From: Scolanthus callimorphus | Taxonomy: Eukaryota; Cnidaria; Anthozoa; Actiniaria; Edwardsiidae | Assembly: GCA_033964015.1 (NCBI GenBank) | Contig: CM066919.1 | Span: forward strand, 26,680,204 to 26,744,203 | DNA: 64,000 nt | Direction of reading: 5' to 3' | Shown here: positions 47,973 to 57,680 of the stretch, in pieces | Layout: each line of letters starts with the position of its first letter | How positions within the stretch are numbered: position 1 is the first letter of the stretch | Notes under the pieces: generated by a model | What the model saw: only the letters and a program-made list of their open reading frames with translations | Database searches by the model: none | What the model was told of the DNA's origin: nothing | Position numbers and translations under genes: made by a program

Positions 47973-49287
47973 TTCCCGGGAGCGGGGGGGCCGGATAGTT
48001 CTCGGAATAACTTGCTTAACTGGGAGAATACTACATTCTGGTGAAAATCCGGACTGCTCCTACGAGCTTTGGAGAGATTGCTACCAGACCTCAGAAAACG
48101 TATGAAGTTGGTGGCGAGTAGTGCATTCCCCTTAGGATTTAGGTGAAGGCCATCCCTGGCAAAACTTGTATCGAGGTCAATCCTTGAATTATCGACAAAA
48201 CTAAAGTTACTGTCATTAGCTGCCGACTTGAGCTTGTCGTTGACTTGAGATATTTTATCGTTTAGGTCTAGATCCCCTCTAAGCGTTAGACCCGAAACAC
48301 CGATCTTTGTGCTTGGAAATTTCAACCTCACGGCTTCGGCGAGTCCAAAAATCTTGACTGCGCAGGCATGGGCCGAATCAACTGGGATGTTGTTCGTCCC
48401 AGCGTGTATAATTACATGAGAAGGGTTGAGATTATCGATATCAGTATTAGAGTTTACTAGGTTACTTATTTGTTCAGTGGTTTTGCCTGGATATGTCAGC
48501 TTTTTAATCTTTTTTGGGATAGTTTTTCAGGGTTTATGTGTTTAACCATAGAATCGCCTATAATCACGACCTGTATGTCTTGGCGTGAATGCGAATTTAC
48601 TTGCGCGCTTTGAATTACTCCGGTAGAGTAAGAGTTGTCATGGCGACGATTAGTGCTCGAGTTATTTCCACCTGCTTTAGATTGTTCATTCTCTGAAATA
48701 GGCATTGATGCAGGCGGTTGTTGAAGGTGTTCAGCACTATTGTTATCATCATTACTTTGCGATTGACTGCCACTAATTATAATACCCAGGGGGCGTTGAG
48801 GCACACAGCTTTGTTGATTTTGTTCAGTCGCTGTTGCATAATTACTGGCTGTTCCTTCAAATTTATTCAATTTCTGGTATAAATTATCTAACTTTGACTT
48901 GAGTGTTTGGTTCTCGGCTTTCAAAGATCTATTTTCGGCTTCGAGATTTAAAACTCTTGTCGATAATTTATCTGCGGACTTCATAGTATTAAGTGTTTTC
49001 CAAACTTTGTCAAGTTCGAATCTGAACGATCTTACCGTGACGGCATCGTCGTCTTTAACGGGTTGAGTATGATCATCAAAACCAATTTCAATACAATCCC
49101 CTACCGGATCTTTATCCTGGACTTCAGAAACATCCGTTAAATTTTCCTGTCCGTCCAGTGTAGGTCTGTCAGCTTTTGAGAGCCGTTCAAGGAGCTGATC
49201 TTTCGTGCCACCCGTTGCTAGACCACGCTTCTTGAGTTCCGTTTGAAGATCGGCTTTCTTCATCGATTGAAAACTTTGGTCGCTCAT
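47957..49287 (-). pseudogene. LINE ORF1: SAP-like helix, coiled coil and GDSL esterase; one frameshift
   Basis: Begins at the second Met (MSDQSFQSMKKADL; an upstream Met at 49329 is also possible). Residues about 10-35 match a SAP DNA-binding motif (MKKADLQTELKKRGLATGGT). Then comes a leucine-rich coiled coil (LNLEAENRSLKAENQTLKSK), a Gln/Ser/Asn-rich linker, and an SGNH/GDSL esterase as known in CR1/L2 ORF1. Esterase block I is VVIIGDSMVKHI, block III is HAGTNN and block V is DGLHLNPKG. One base is off in a CCCAAAAAAG run near 48515, which splits the reading frame between blocks I and III. The remainder runs to 47957. A homopolymer sequence error is as likely as true decay. Confidence 0.85.
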
Positions 49288-49859
49288 ATTGATGCTCAAA
49301 TAGAGGTAGCAGAAGCTTGCTATTATCACTTAGTTAAGATAAAATTATCTAAATCTAGAATACTGTCGAATATCAGGCAAAATTATCGCTGCTTCTTAAT
49401 ATACGTCCTCACTCCACAGGCTCACTGTCTAAAAACCACTGCCCACCACACTAGACCATGGCTTTAAAACGAGCGTTGCATGAAATAAATGCTGCAAACG
49501 TAATCGTCGGAAGATTCTCTACACTACCCATTAGGTAAGTGGCTCACATAAGCATTAGAAGTAGCTACTGCGCATGCGTATGTGTGCTACAACTCACAGT
49601 CCCAAAATAGTGTGTTATTGAACGGTAAACTTTGATCACAACACGGGCAAACAATGTATGGAAGTTATTTACTGTCGAATAAAACTTTTTGCCAGCACTG
49701 TGTCCAGTTTGAAGTTTTCTGTTAACAATTTGATAAAATTTAAAACGTTGAACCCGCAAAACAACGCGGGAAAAGCCATGCTTGCATGAGCTTTGCGCCC
49801 AAGAAATGCTGAAATGATGATGAGGATTACCAGAAGAACTCGTCATAATTTCCCCCACT

Positions 49860-50220
49860 TGTACTTCCTCGGGACTGTCCTCTTGAATTTGTCAAGCACA
49901 CCAAAAAGTACCTAGGCGTCATCCACGATTCCTGTGATTTACAATGGAATCGGCACGTGCGACGTCGTGTGTCGTGCGAGCAAGCTGCTGGGCCTCTTCA
50001 GGCGCAATCTCGCGACATGTACTCGCGATCAAAAGCAAGCTGTTTATTTTGGCCTAGTAAGACCACTTCTAGAATATACATCAAGCGCATGGGACCCATA
50101 CACAGCTCAGTTAGCACAAGAGGTCGAGAATTAAAATCCAACGCAGAGCCGCGCGTCTGTGTGGTGACTATCTCCCTCGCGAACCAAGACCTGTCACCAA
50201 ATTTCTAGCCGACAGTTTTC
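49860..50220 (+). pseudogene. LINE reverse-transcriptase C-terminal remnant
   Basis: On +, fragments in more than one frame read KYLGVIHDSCDLQWNRHV, then ASKLLGLFRRNLATCTRDQK and VYFGLVRPLLEYTSSAWDPY. This is the thumb/C-terminal segment of jockey/CR1-like polymerases. It is broken by frameshifts and has no 5' part. It lies inside the 44727-52010 element and is unrelated in orientation to the intact LINE. Confidence 0.82.
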
Positions 50221-50976
50221 TGTGAAAATATAGAGACGGACTTTTTCTGACTATAGACTCTTCTGCTAAACCATCTGCAGTTCTGCAGTGATGGTGATCA
50301 TCATGTTCACACTTTTTAAGCGCACACAGCTTCCCTCAGTAATAACGATGACTGTACGTCCAAGTAGTCTTGCGAGTGCTCCACGTTGCCTAATTGGACG
50401 GCCCTCATGTCGTCCAGCCCGTTCAAACCCCTTGGGTCAGTGGTATGTGTGTGTGACTGTTCACGCGCTGTGCTTTTGGTGAATGGTTAAAGACAGTCAT
50501 CACGAGCTCTGCGAATGTGCCACGCACTGCAACAAGTGATCGTAGAAGAGCATGCCATGTAGTCAGTTCGTCATTCAGGTCTGGTGTCATTACAGTGATG
50601 TGATGTACCTTCAAGAACATGCATCGGCGCTTTCTCTGTCTTTACAGGACGACACCGTCAGCAGTGGTGAAAGCCCATGGAACAGCTCCAAGGGAAAACG
50701 CTATAACGGGAAAACGCTCCAATACAAGGGGAAAACACTATATGGCTATATTCACCAAGCTTGTCTTGCATTTACGACACTTTAGTGTCCTAGCTTTTAG
50801 TCGCTCTGCTGTGGCTGCGACTTTCTTGTGTCTCTGTAGCTTGTTTCTACCTCCTGGCTACCTTAGATGCATGTTAACTCTTTAGTTGCATGGCCCGATA
50901 CCTTGCCCTTGTGCCCTGTTTAATTGGTACCATCTACTGCAGTAGAATGACTAGTTCCTACTAAGTCTAGATTGTG
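50221..50976. other. Unassigned interior of the composite element
   Basis: No domain-bearing frame is seen. Possible LINE 3' sequence follows the remnant upstream. Confidence 0.35.
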
Positions 50977-51353
50977 GGTAGCGAATGGTCCCTAAAACAA
51001 GAGTCTCACCAAATTTTAGCAGAGTCTCGGAATCTCGGAAATTTTAACGTGCGTCTCGGAATCTCGGATTTCGTCCTCAAACTTCTAAATACAGTATATA
51101 TATGAGCTGATATTTTTCTTCAGTCTCGGGCTCGGATTTTAAACTGCCAGTCTCGGCAAGTCTTGGATTTACCATTCGCTACCCTTGTGTCCCCATAGGA
51201 CTTGACGTGCCTATGTCAGCTCATATATTTACTGTATTTAGAAAATTGAGGACGAAATCCGAGATTCCGAGATGCAGGTTTTAAACATTCCGAGTTTCCG
51301 AGACTCTGCTAAAATTTGGCGAGACTCTTGATATTTTTAGGGACTACTCGCTA
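50977..51353. mobile_element. MITE with about 130-bp inverted arms rich in GAGTCTCGG
   Basis: Left arm 50977-51110, starting GTAGCGAATGGTCCCTAAAA. The right arm ends at 51353 with TAGGGACTACTCGCTA. Both contain AGAGTCTCGGAATCTCGG-type units and TAAATACAGTATATATATGAGC or its complement. Non-coding. Confidence 0.8.
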
Positions 51354-52010
51354 TCTCAAGCCTGCTGACAGTGAAGTCTTTGGCGTATAGACGTTCTTCA
51401 GCACCTTCAGCTGATTAAATAACATCACGAGGTACATCTCTGACATCGTTGGGGCAAACTATTGCTGAAAATATGTGATATACTGTTTTGTGGCACGTAA
51501 GATTACGTCTGTCTCAATGCTATTTTAACGTTAATAAAACTTCAAACTGGACGCAGTGCTGGCAAAAAGTTTTACTCAACAGTAAATAACTTCCATACAT
51601 TGTTTGCCCTTTTTGTGACCAAAGTTTACCGTTCATAACACACTATTTTGGGACTGTGAGTTGTAGCACACATGCGCATGCGCAGTAGCTACTTCTAATG
51701 CTTATGTGAGCCACTTACCTAATGGGTAGTGTAGAGAATCTTCCGACGATTACGTTTGCAGCATTTATTTCATGCAACGTTCGTTTTAAAGCAATGGGGA
51801 AAAATAAACAAAAAGAAAATACGCGGGTACCCTGTGGTTTTCTGGAGAAACAAAGAATACGGCCGTACGGCTACACCCACCAACGGCGCGATTGCAAACA
51901 ACCCATTTTGAAACACCCTCGGGCCAAGCTTCAAAACGGCATATGTCTCCAAAAGTCCCGCAAGGGGGGGGGGGGGGGGGGGGGGGGTTCACCCGCTGGC
52001 CCACGGACTA

Positions 52011-52416
52011 ATATAACAGTAATCAGTCAACCCGCAAATAGCATATAGCTAATCGGGGCGGGAAGCTGGAAAAAAAGTGATAATGTTATAACAATATTCC
52101 TCTCGTATTTTGTCTCTATATAAATTTAAAAAAAAAATCTTTTTTTTTTTCATTTCTTTTTCAAGGATTAATAGCCTTGCTCGTTGACACTTAGCGGAAG
52201 CTACAACTAGCATAGTTTTCATTTTTTTTAAATTATTAATTTATGTTATATACACGACCCCACAAGCGGCACACCGCTTTTTAATTTTATCGTGTTAAAT
52301 AACGTTATTATTATTACACGTTATTAACATTTATAGCTACGCCCCTGTATAGCAATACTATCACACACTCAGGTTCTGTGTCCGTTTACATACTAAAGTA
52401 ATAGCCACGTCTAGAA
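52011..52416. other. AT-rich spacer
   Basis: No exon is seen. A lone AGCTACGCCCCTG end at about 52333-52346 is a fragment of the CAGGGGCGTAGCCAG family. Confidence 0.45.
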
Positions 52417-52695
52417 CAGGGGCGTAGCCAGAGGGGTTTCCAGGGGTTCCGGACCCCCCCTCTCCCGCAGCGGACCCCCCCCCCCCCCCCAACCCTAACC
52501 TAACCCCCCACCCCTTCGCCCCGTTCTGGACCGACTTACTACTAAAATTGTAAATATTTAATAGACAACAAATAAAAGCTCCAATAAAATATAGCAAATT
52601 TCTTCAAACGCTAGTTTTTCCCCGAGATCTATGTGGAGTTTTTTATATTTTGAATTTTGGAACCCCCACTCTCATAAGTGCTGGCTACGCCCCTG
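52417..52695. mobile_element. MITE, CAGGGGCGTAGCCAG family, TAGAA duplication
   Basis: A 279-bp element starting CAGGGGCGTAGCCAG and ending with the exact complement CTGGCTACGCCCCTG. TAGAA is repeated on both sides (52412-52416, 52696-52700). It lies 58 bp beyond the stop codon of the transporter gene. Confidence 0.9.
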
Positions 52696-52753
52696 TAGAA
52701 AAGTGAGATTTCCCGAATTATACTTTGTTACCATTTACACTTTGCATTTGAAT

Positions 52754-54264
52754 TCAGGTGGTGTAGGCAAGAAACAAAGCCTTTCCTGAATATACAACAC
52801 CAACTGAGCCGGTTAACACCCCAAATAGGATTATCAACATATCAATACCTCTCTGCCACACTTTCAATTCGCCTTGTCTAATTATTTGGTGAAAAACAGC
52901 AGGAAAAATAAACACGAGGCATGCGCCGGTAAAATTGCCAATTAGTGACATTAATAAAGCAAAGTGGGGAATAAGCACCGCAAATATAAATGTGAGAAAA
53001 ACAAGCGTGAGACGGACGGTAACGGAAAATAGAACTGTAGAAGTTTCCGGCACACAACAGCGTGATACAATAGAATCAGTAACACATTGGATCACTGTAA
53101 ACATCGGAAAGGCATAAGAAAACAAAACATTCAGAACTAGCAGGACGCATGCTGAAGTGCGGACGGCACCGAGTGGTAAATTATTCGTTATGACTTCCAT
53201 GGTTGTGTCACCGAAAGCTAAATACGCCAAAACAGAAAACAGGACCTTAGTTATGGCAGCGAAAATAAAAGAAATATTCATAATGAGTGGAAACTTAGAT
53301 TTGTCTTTCAAGCTTTCCTCGATACCTGGTAGCAACGGATGGGCGGCGTAGCTGAACAGAACTATCCCAATACCAACTGGCATTGTTTCTATGTTGCACT
53401 TAGTGATGGACTCAGTATCCCATTTCGTATGTACGCTTATCCCGTACCAAATAACGGCTATGACGGTAGACAATAACGCTACAGTACTCAGAAAGCTCAG
53501 CCAAGCAATATGCGCTAGGCTCTTCAGAAAAACTGTCGGTAAAACAAACAGAGCGCTTAGAATGATCCAGCCTCTTTGACTTACATGTACGTTTGGAAAT
53601 GTGTGCACCAAAAGGGTCCCACTTAAGATCAAATAGAGTGTCGATACAGATACCAGCTCGATTATTTGAACAGTAATCACAGTCTTCCCCCAAAACGCGG
53701 GAAACACGCCTCTCCGATGTCTTCGTACGTTGAGCGCACTCGGATGTCCTTGGTTTTCTCATGGTGATTTTCGTCCTTGGTTTTCTCATGGTGATTTTCG
53801 TCCTTGGTTTTCTCATGGTGATTTTCGTTCTTGGTTTTCTCATGGTGATTTTCGGACTCATTTTTCAATAGCTCCTCCTCTTCATCTTTATTCGCCTTTT
53901 CCCTCTTAGTGTTGTACAAGCAACCAATGAGAACTTGGCCTGTGTAGTTGGAGATTATAGCTAAAACAGCTAGCCCTAATATCACAACTATCCCTCCTTC
54001 TTTCACTGCAAAAGGCAGCCCTAGAACCCCTGTCCCTTCAATCATGTTGACTAAATTCCATGAAGCTTGCCAAAGCGAGCAGACTTCCCCTCTCGAGTGT
54101 GTCTTTCCATTCGCTTCATCAGTGTCAAGGATGCTTTCCTGTTTCGATCTTTTTTCTCGCTCCTTCTTTTCTGTTGCCCTGTTGCTGTCTGATAATGGAA
54201 CAGCATCGCTATCACTTTCAGTCCGGACCGCTTCATAGAAGCTTCTTAAAAATGACCTCCCCAT
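52754..54264 (-). CDS. SLC32A1-like: Vesicular inhibitory amino-acid transporter-like (SLC32/AAAP), one frameshift
   Basis: A multi-pass membrane protein of the amino acid/auxin permease superfamily. Its closest look is to the vesicular GABA/glycine transporter, which loads inhibitory transmitter into synaptic vesicles using the proton gradient. The cytosolic N-terminus has about 60 charged residues. TM1 has the family motif WNLVNMIEGTGVLGLPFAV. Later come TVQIIELVSVSTLYLILSG, FPNVHVSQRGWIIL, VGIGIVLFSYAAHPLLPGIE, VITNNLPLGAVR and IPHFALLMSLIGNFTGACLVF, all aligning with SLC32 landmarks. The product would be about 503 residues, close to vertebrate VGAT. The frame breaks once, in a GGGGG run near 53690; adding one G restores a continuous reading through the conserved junction, so a sequencing error is likely. 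It is intronless as seen. A TATA box lies 45 bp upstream of the ATG. Confidence 0.88.
53748..53856 (-). repeat. Coding 27-bp minisatellite in the transporter
   Basis: Four tandem 27-bp units encode ENHHEKTKD (the first ends N), placed in the hydrophilic loop between TM2 and TM3. The unit is a multiple of 3, so copy changes would preserve the frame. I know of no such repeat in vertebrate SLC32A1. Confidence 0.88.
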
Positions 54265-54307
54265 CGGTCTGTTCTGGTAGTTGAAATGCTGTGGCTTAAT
54301 CTCGATC

Positions 54308-54316
54308 CTATTTATA
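54308..54316 (-). promoter_or_regulatory. TATA box of the transporter gene
   Basis: Reads TATAAATAG on -, 45-55 bases upstream of the ATG. A start site about 30 bases downstream would leave a very short 5' UTR. It matches the metazoan consensus; function is inferred. Confidence 0.55.
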
Positions 54317-55124
54317 ACCGAGTCGTCTGCTTATTTACACTACAGCGAATTTAAGAAGATTGCTTGCCTCGTCTGAACACTACACTTCACTAGTCAAAAG
54401 CAAAATAAACTCAGACGCAAGTTTGTATTCCGAGAATCTTTCTTATAGTCATGATCATGATGTCATGATACGAAGATGATACAAATTTAGGAAAGAAACC
54501 AAAAAAAAAATTAAAAAATTACATCTGCTGCACTCGCATCGAAAGAATCCCATATAGTCTAAATTCGCTGTATTCAATTATTACATTTCTCTTTAATTAT
54601 AATAAGCCTTTATTTTGACACGGGGTCTCTTGGCATGTTCTTTTGATCCGCGTGATTCCGTTATACCGGCTGATCATTTCCCCCAAACCGGAAAACTACC
54701 TTCTGTGCTGTAATTACAATAAATATTGAATCAATCGAAGAAAACAAAGAGACATTGGGCGTACGGGCAATCACTGTTCCTATTGAAATATAATGTTGGA
54801 GAGCGAAATTGACGAATTTTCATTAGATAAACAATATCCTAGTAGCCTATAAAGGCTTGTTGCAGGCACCCTGAAGGTTTTCTTGTCGTGCTTCTAAAAA
54901 TAGTTTATTGAGGATATAGTCTCGTTACACCAGCGAATTACAGCAGCATCTTTTTATTTTCCACGCTTAGATTTTTCTCCCATCCATTTATAATATGGCC
55001 GATGTTAAATTCTGGGTGTTTGTTCGTGCTAGAAGCCCCTTCGAAAGTAATGAAGCCAGCGCTCCAATCTAATCCAATTATAAAACTTTTTCATTGGAAA
55101 TGATATGTATGTTTACTTCCTTTA
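54317..55124. other. Upstream flank of the transporter, no gene seen
   Basis: AT-rich. Two palindromic motifs, CATGATCATG and ATGTCATGAT, lie at about 54447-54470. No repeats with clear ends. Confidence 0.4.
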
Positions 55125-55354
55125 GACCCCGTCCACACTAACGCGTTTTCGTTTGAATCCGTATACTTTTTAATACGTTTAGGCCTTCCGTCTACACTAA
55201 GACCTCGCCCACACTACACCGTTTTCAAACGAAAACGGATACTTTTTGCTCCGTTTTCAAAAAGATTTGCGTCCACACTTATCGTTTTCGTATCGTTTTC
55301 GCCTGTCCACACTACAACGCCTATCCGTACGGAAACGCTCTTGCATTCAGTGGG

Positions 55355-55816
55355 CAACCTCGTCCCCAGGATCTTCTCGGTCGTTTTTCAAAATGGCGGT
55401 TGACTCAGGAGAAGAACCTGGGGGAGGCTGAGTCACATGACCACGCATGACCACTGTTTGAAAACATGGGAACGAGGTTTGTCCTTTGTTTCGAGATGGT
55501 CATGTGACTCAGCCTCCCCCAGGGTCTTCTCCCGAGTCAACCGCCAATCTCGTACCCAGAGCCCGTCATCTTTTGGCCAGCGGCAAAGATTCAGGGCTCT
55601 GGGGGAATCGATTTTTTTAAAACCCAGATTCTGGGTTTCCGGTTTGATTATTGTATGAAAGTTCCTTACGTTTTTGACCTACCACGCATGCTCACAAATC
55701 GGATTCCCCCAGGGCCCTGAATCTTGCCGCTGGCCAAAAGATGACGGGCTCTGGGTACGAGGTTGAGTCAACCGCCATTTCGAAAAACGACCGAGAAGAC
55801 CCTGGGGACGAGGTTG
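55355..55816. mobile_element. Three-layer nested palindromic MITEs
   Basis: The outer arms CAACCTCGTCCCCAGGATCT (55355) and the complement ending 55816 enclose two further palindromes. One is about 55401-55543 (TTGACTCAGGAGAAG / CTTCTCCCGAGTCAA, with GGGGGAGGCTGAGTCACATG). The other is 55549-55761 (CTCGTACCCAGAGCCCGTC and its complement GACGGGCTCTGGGTACGAG). Non-coding throughout. Confidence 0.85.
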
Positions 55817-56842
55817 TTCAGTGCGCATGCTCAAACAAGCTCAACGCATGCGCATCTTGATCTGTTGGCCCGCGAAATTGGTCGGGTTTGCTGTGGTGAC
55901 GTCATCGTTTTCAGATAGCATCGTTTTCACCCGTCTTCGGATTGATATATATAATGAAAGGTCGACAAACAGCTTAAACGATGATCATTTAATAACGGTT
56001 TCTCAATCGGCCACCTTACCGATCTTCTTCAGGTTGTGAATGGAGATATTTACATTCCATGCTGGATAGCGAGTTTATGTTTCGGTTCCACAATATTTTC
56101 TTTTTCTAGTAAACAACTTGTTCGCCTTCGCTTCGAACATGAGACTAAAGCTTGTTGTTGTTGAGGTTTCGGCTCACCGGTGTGATTTGGCGATGAATCG
56201 CTGCTTAATTCCTGTCAGAGTACTCGGCGTCAAGGCTTCCCTTTCTCTGTTTTAACTTCGGCGTAGAATTTCCGTAGAATTTCACTTATGACTTGTCTTG
56301 TTTTACGATGGTAAAATCGACAACAACGTTTCGCTTGTGCCTGTGGCATCATTTCTCAAACTTCCTTATTCCCCACTCGGTCGCTTTCTTTGTGCTTTCT
56401 TTGTGCTTGTTCATTTAGCTAACTGATCAACGTTCAAGTCTGAGTGTTGGCTACTGAGAGTGAAATACGGGGTTTCTTCCAATTCCATGGCGATAAAGAA
56501 ACGAGAGAAAGTTAGAAAAACTCGCCGAAAAATTTTCACCGAGTGTATTCCCGCCACAAACTCGCACTAAAATGATATCCGCGTGATCTGATTGGTCTGG
56601 CGTGGCAGTAGACTTGCCCCAAGTCGTACTCTATGTTTTTCCTTAGAACAATGTGAAAAAAAAAAGAACACGGCCCGTTGTACAAAATAAGCTAATTAAA
56701 AAAAAAGAGGAACAGCGGACTTTGGGAAAGTCTAGCGTGGCAGCAGAGCGCCACCACCACTACATAGAATGAGGGCCGTTTGACCCTGGGACGTTTGACA
56801 CTTATAATCAGTTTTTCCTGAATGATTACGTCACGAAGTCCC
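55817..56842. other. Unassigned stretch
   Basis: No gene can be supported. It contains TGCGCATGC-type motifs near 55820-55855 and a GTTTTCA/CGTTTTC-rich patch near 55905-55935 of the same flavour as the GTCCACACTA repeats. Confidence 0.35.
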
Positions 56843-56938
56843 CGTGGCGCCGTTCTGGTAAGCGCGTGACTCGGGCAATCTTTTAAAGTTAAGCACGATC
56901 CGGCAAGGTTAGTATTTGGATGGGTGACCGACGGGAAA
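56843..56938 (+). ncRNA. 5S rRNA-like fragment (pseudogene or SINE head)
   Basis: The segment AAGTTAAGCACGATCCGGCA, then GGTTAGTATTTGGATGGGTG and ACCG, follows the 5S rRNA internal promoter (box A AAGTTAAGC, box C GGATGGGTGACC) with the right spacing. The 5' third (from about 56843) is poorly conserved, and the 3' end stops after GACGGGAAA. It is therefore a degraded 5S copy or the head of a 5S-derived SINE, not a functional gene. Confidence 0.7.
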
Positions 56939-57389
56939 AGAAAAGCGAATGTTTCGAGGGGAGGGGTAGGTAAAATGAACACATAACTTAACAAATAATC
57001 AACATAAATTATGCTAATGTAGAAAAAGCTAACAATACAATCTACATTAGCTAAAAAGCTACATTCGCTAAAAAGCTAATGTAGAAATAGCTAACAATGG
57101 AGTTTCGAGAGCTAACGTAGGAGTGAGTGACATCGGGTTCCCACTACAACTTGGGGTTACCATAGTAACCCACGAGTTAATAAAAATGAAAAACGAATCC
57201 GCTACATATCGTTTTAGTGTGGACGGTCGAAACCGGTTAAAAATGAAAACGACATCAATATCAAATAAAAACTGATCGCTTTTTCTGTAGCTAAATTTTC
57301 CGAAGTCTCCCGTCCACACTAACACGATGCGAATTCGAATAAGTTTGAAAACGAATACTTTTGAAAACGCGTTAGTGTGGACAGGGCCT

Positions 57390-57680
57390 CAGTCTCATTG
57401 TACATATTTTAACTTTTATTTTGTTTACATAGTAGTTATTTGCAGATGTAGTAAAGCTACCATGTAGAGAAACTGCAATAAAATCATCATTATTATTATA
57501 TTATTGTTGTTGTTGTTGTTGTTGTTATTATTATTATTAATCTCCCGTCCATACTAACACGTTTCGAATCCGTATAAGTTTGAAATCGAATACTTTTGAA
57601 AACGCGTCAGTGTAGACAAGGCCTTAGTCAAAATTTTGCTGTGTATGATTTTTTTTTTTTCGGGCCTTCGGGTCGTGCAG
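57390..57680. other. GTCCACACTA-family tail and microsatellite
   Basis: A GTT/ATT microsatellite (about 57500-57540) and a partial copy of the CGTCCATACTAACACG repeat at 57541-57627. A T-rich tract flanks a small CGGGCCTTCGGGTCG motif near 57660. Confidence 0.6.

Larger units (their letters stand above)
44931..49455 (-). mobile_element. Nearly full-length L2/CR1-type LINE
   Basis: A non-LTR retrotransposon on -, 4.5 kb, with ORF1 and ORF2 and a 3' end in a CTA microsatellite (44931-44941). CCAT flanks it at 44927-44930 and 49456-49459. Comparison with the uninterrupted opposite arm shows that the LINE is exactly the extra DNA. The order on - is a 5' UTR of about 0.13 kb, ORF1, ORF2 (start overlapping the end of ORF1), and a short 3' UTR. 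Confidence 0.93.
44727..52010. mobile_element. Composite element with about 480-bp terminal inverted repeats, split by a LINE
   Basis: The right arm is 51538-52010. The left arm is its inverted copy in two pieces, 44727-44930 and about 49456-49735, separated by the LINE at 44931-49455. The ends read TAGTCCGTGGGCCAGCGGG and the complement, with ATA on both outer sides. A C/G tract in the arms is about 8 long on the left and 24 long (51964-51987) on the right. An equivalent open frame of about 65 codons beginning MGKNKQ is present in both arms. With only two copies this may be coincidental. No transposase is recognised between the arms. Confidence 0.8.
55125..57389. mobile_element. Element bounded by GTCCACACTAACGCG inverted ends
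   Basis: Left end GACCCCGTCCACACTAACGC (55125) and right end ACGCGTTAGTGTGGAC then AGGGCC near 57389 are inverted, 2.26 kb apart. Additional GTCCACACTA-type segments lie at 55200-55325, 57205-57230 and 57541-57627. Repeated family members have accumulated here, so this may be a cluster rather than one transposon. The interior holds nested MITEs and a 5S-like fragment. No transposase was found. Confidence 0.55.

Noticed and set aside
52488..52506. Telomere-like AACCCTAACCTAACC
   Set aside because: Only about two units inside a C-rich MITE; not a telomeric array.
53391..53579. Plus-strand frames across 52.9-54.3 kb
   Set aside because: Antisense shadows of the SLC32-like transporter, which has clear family motifs.
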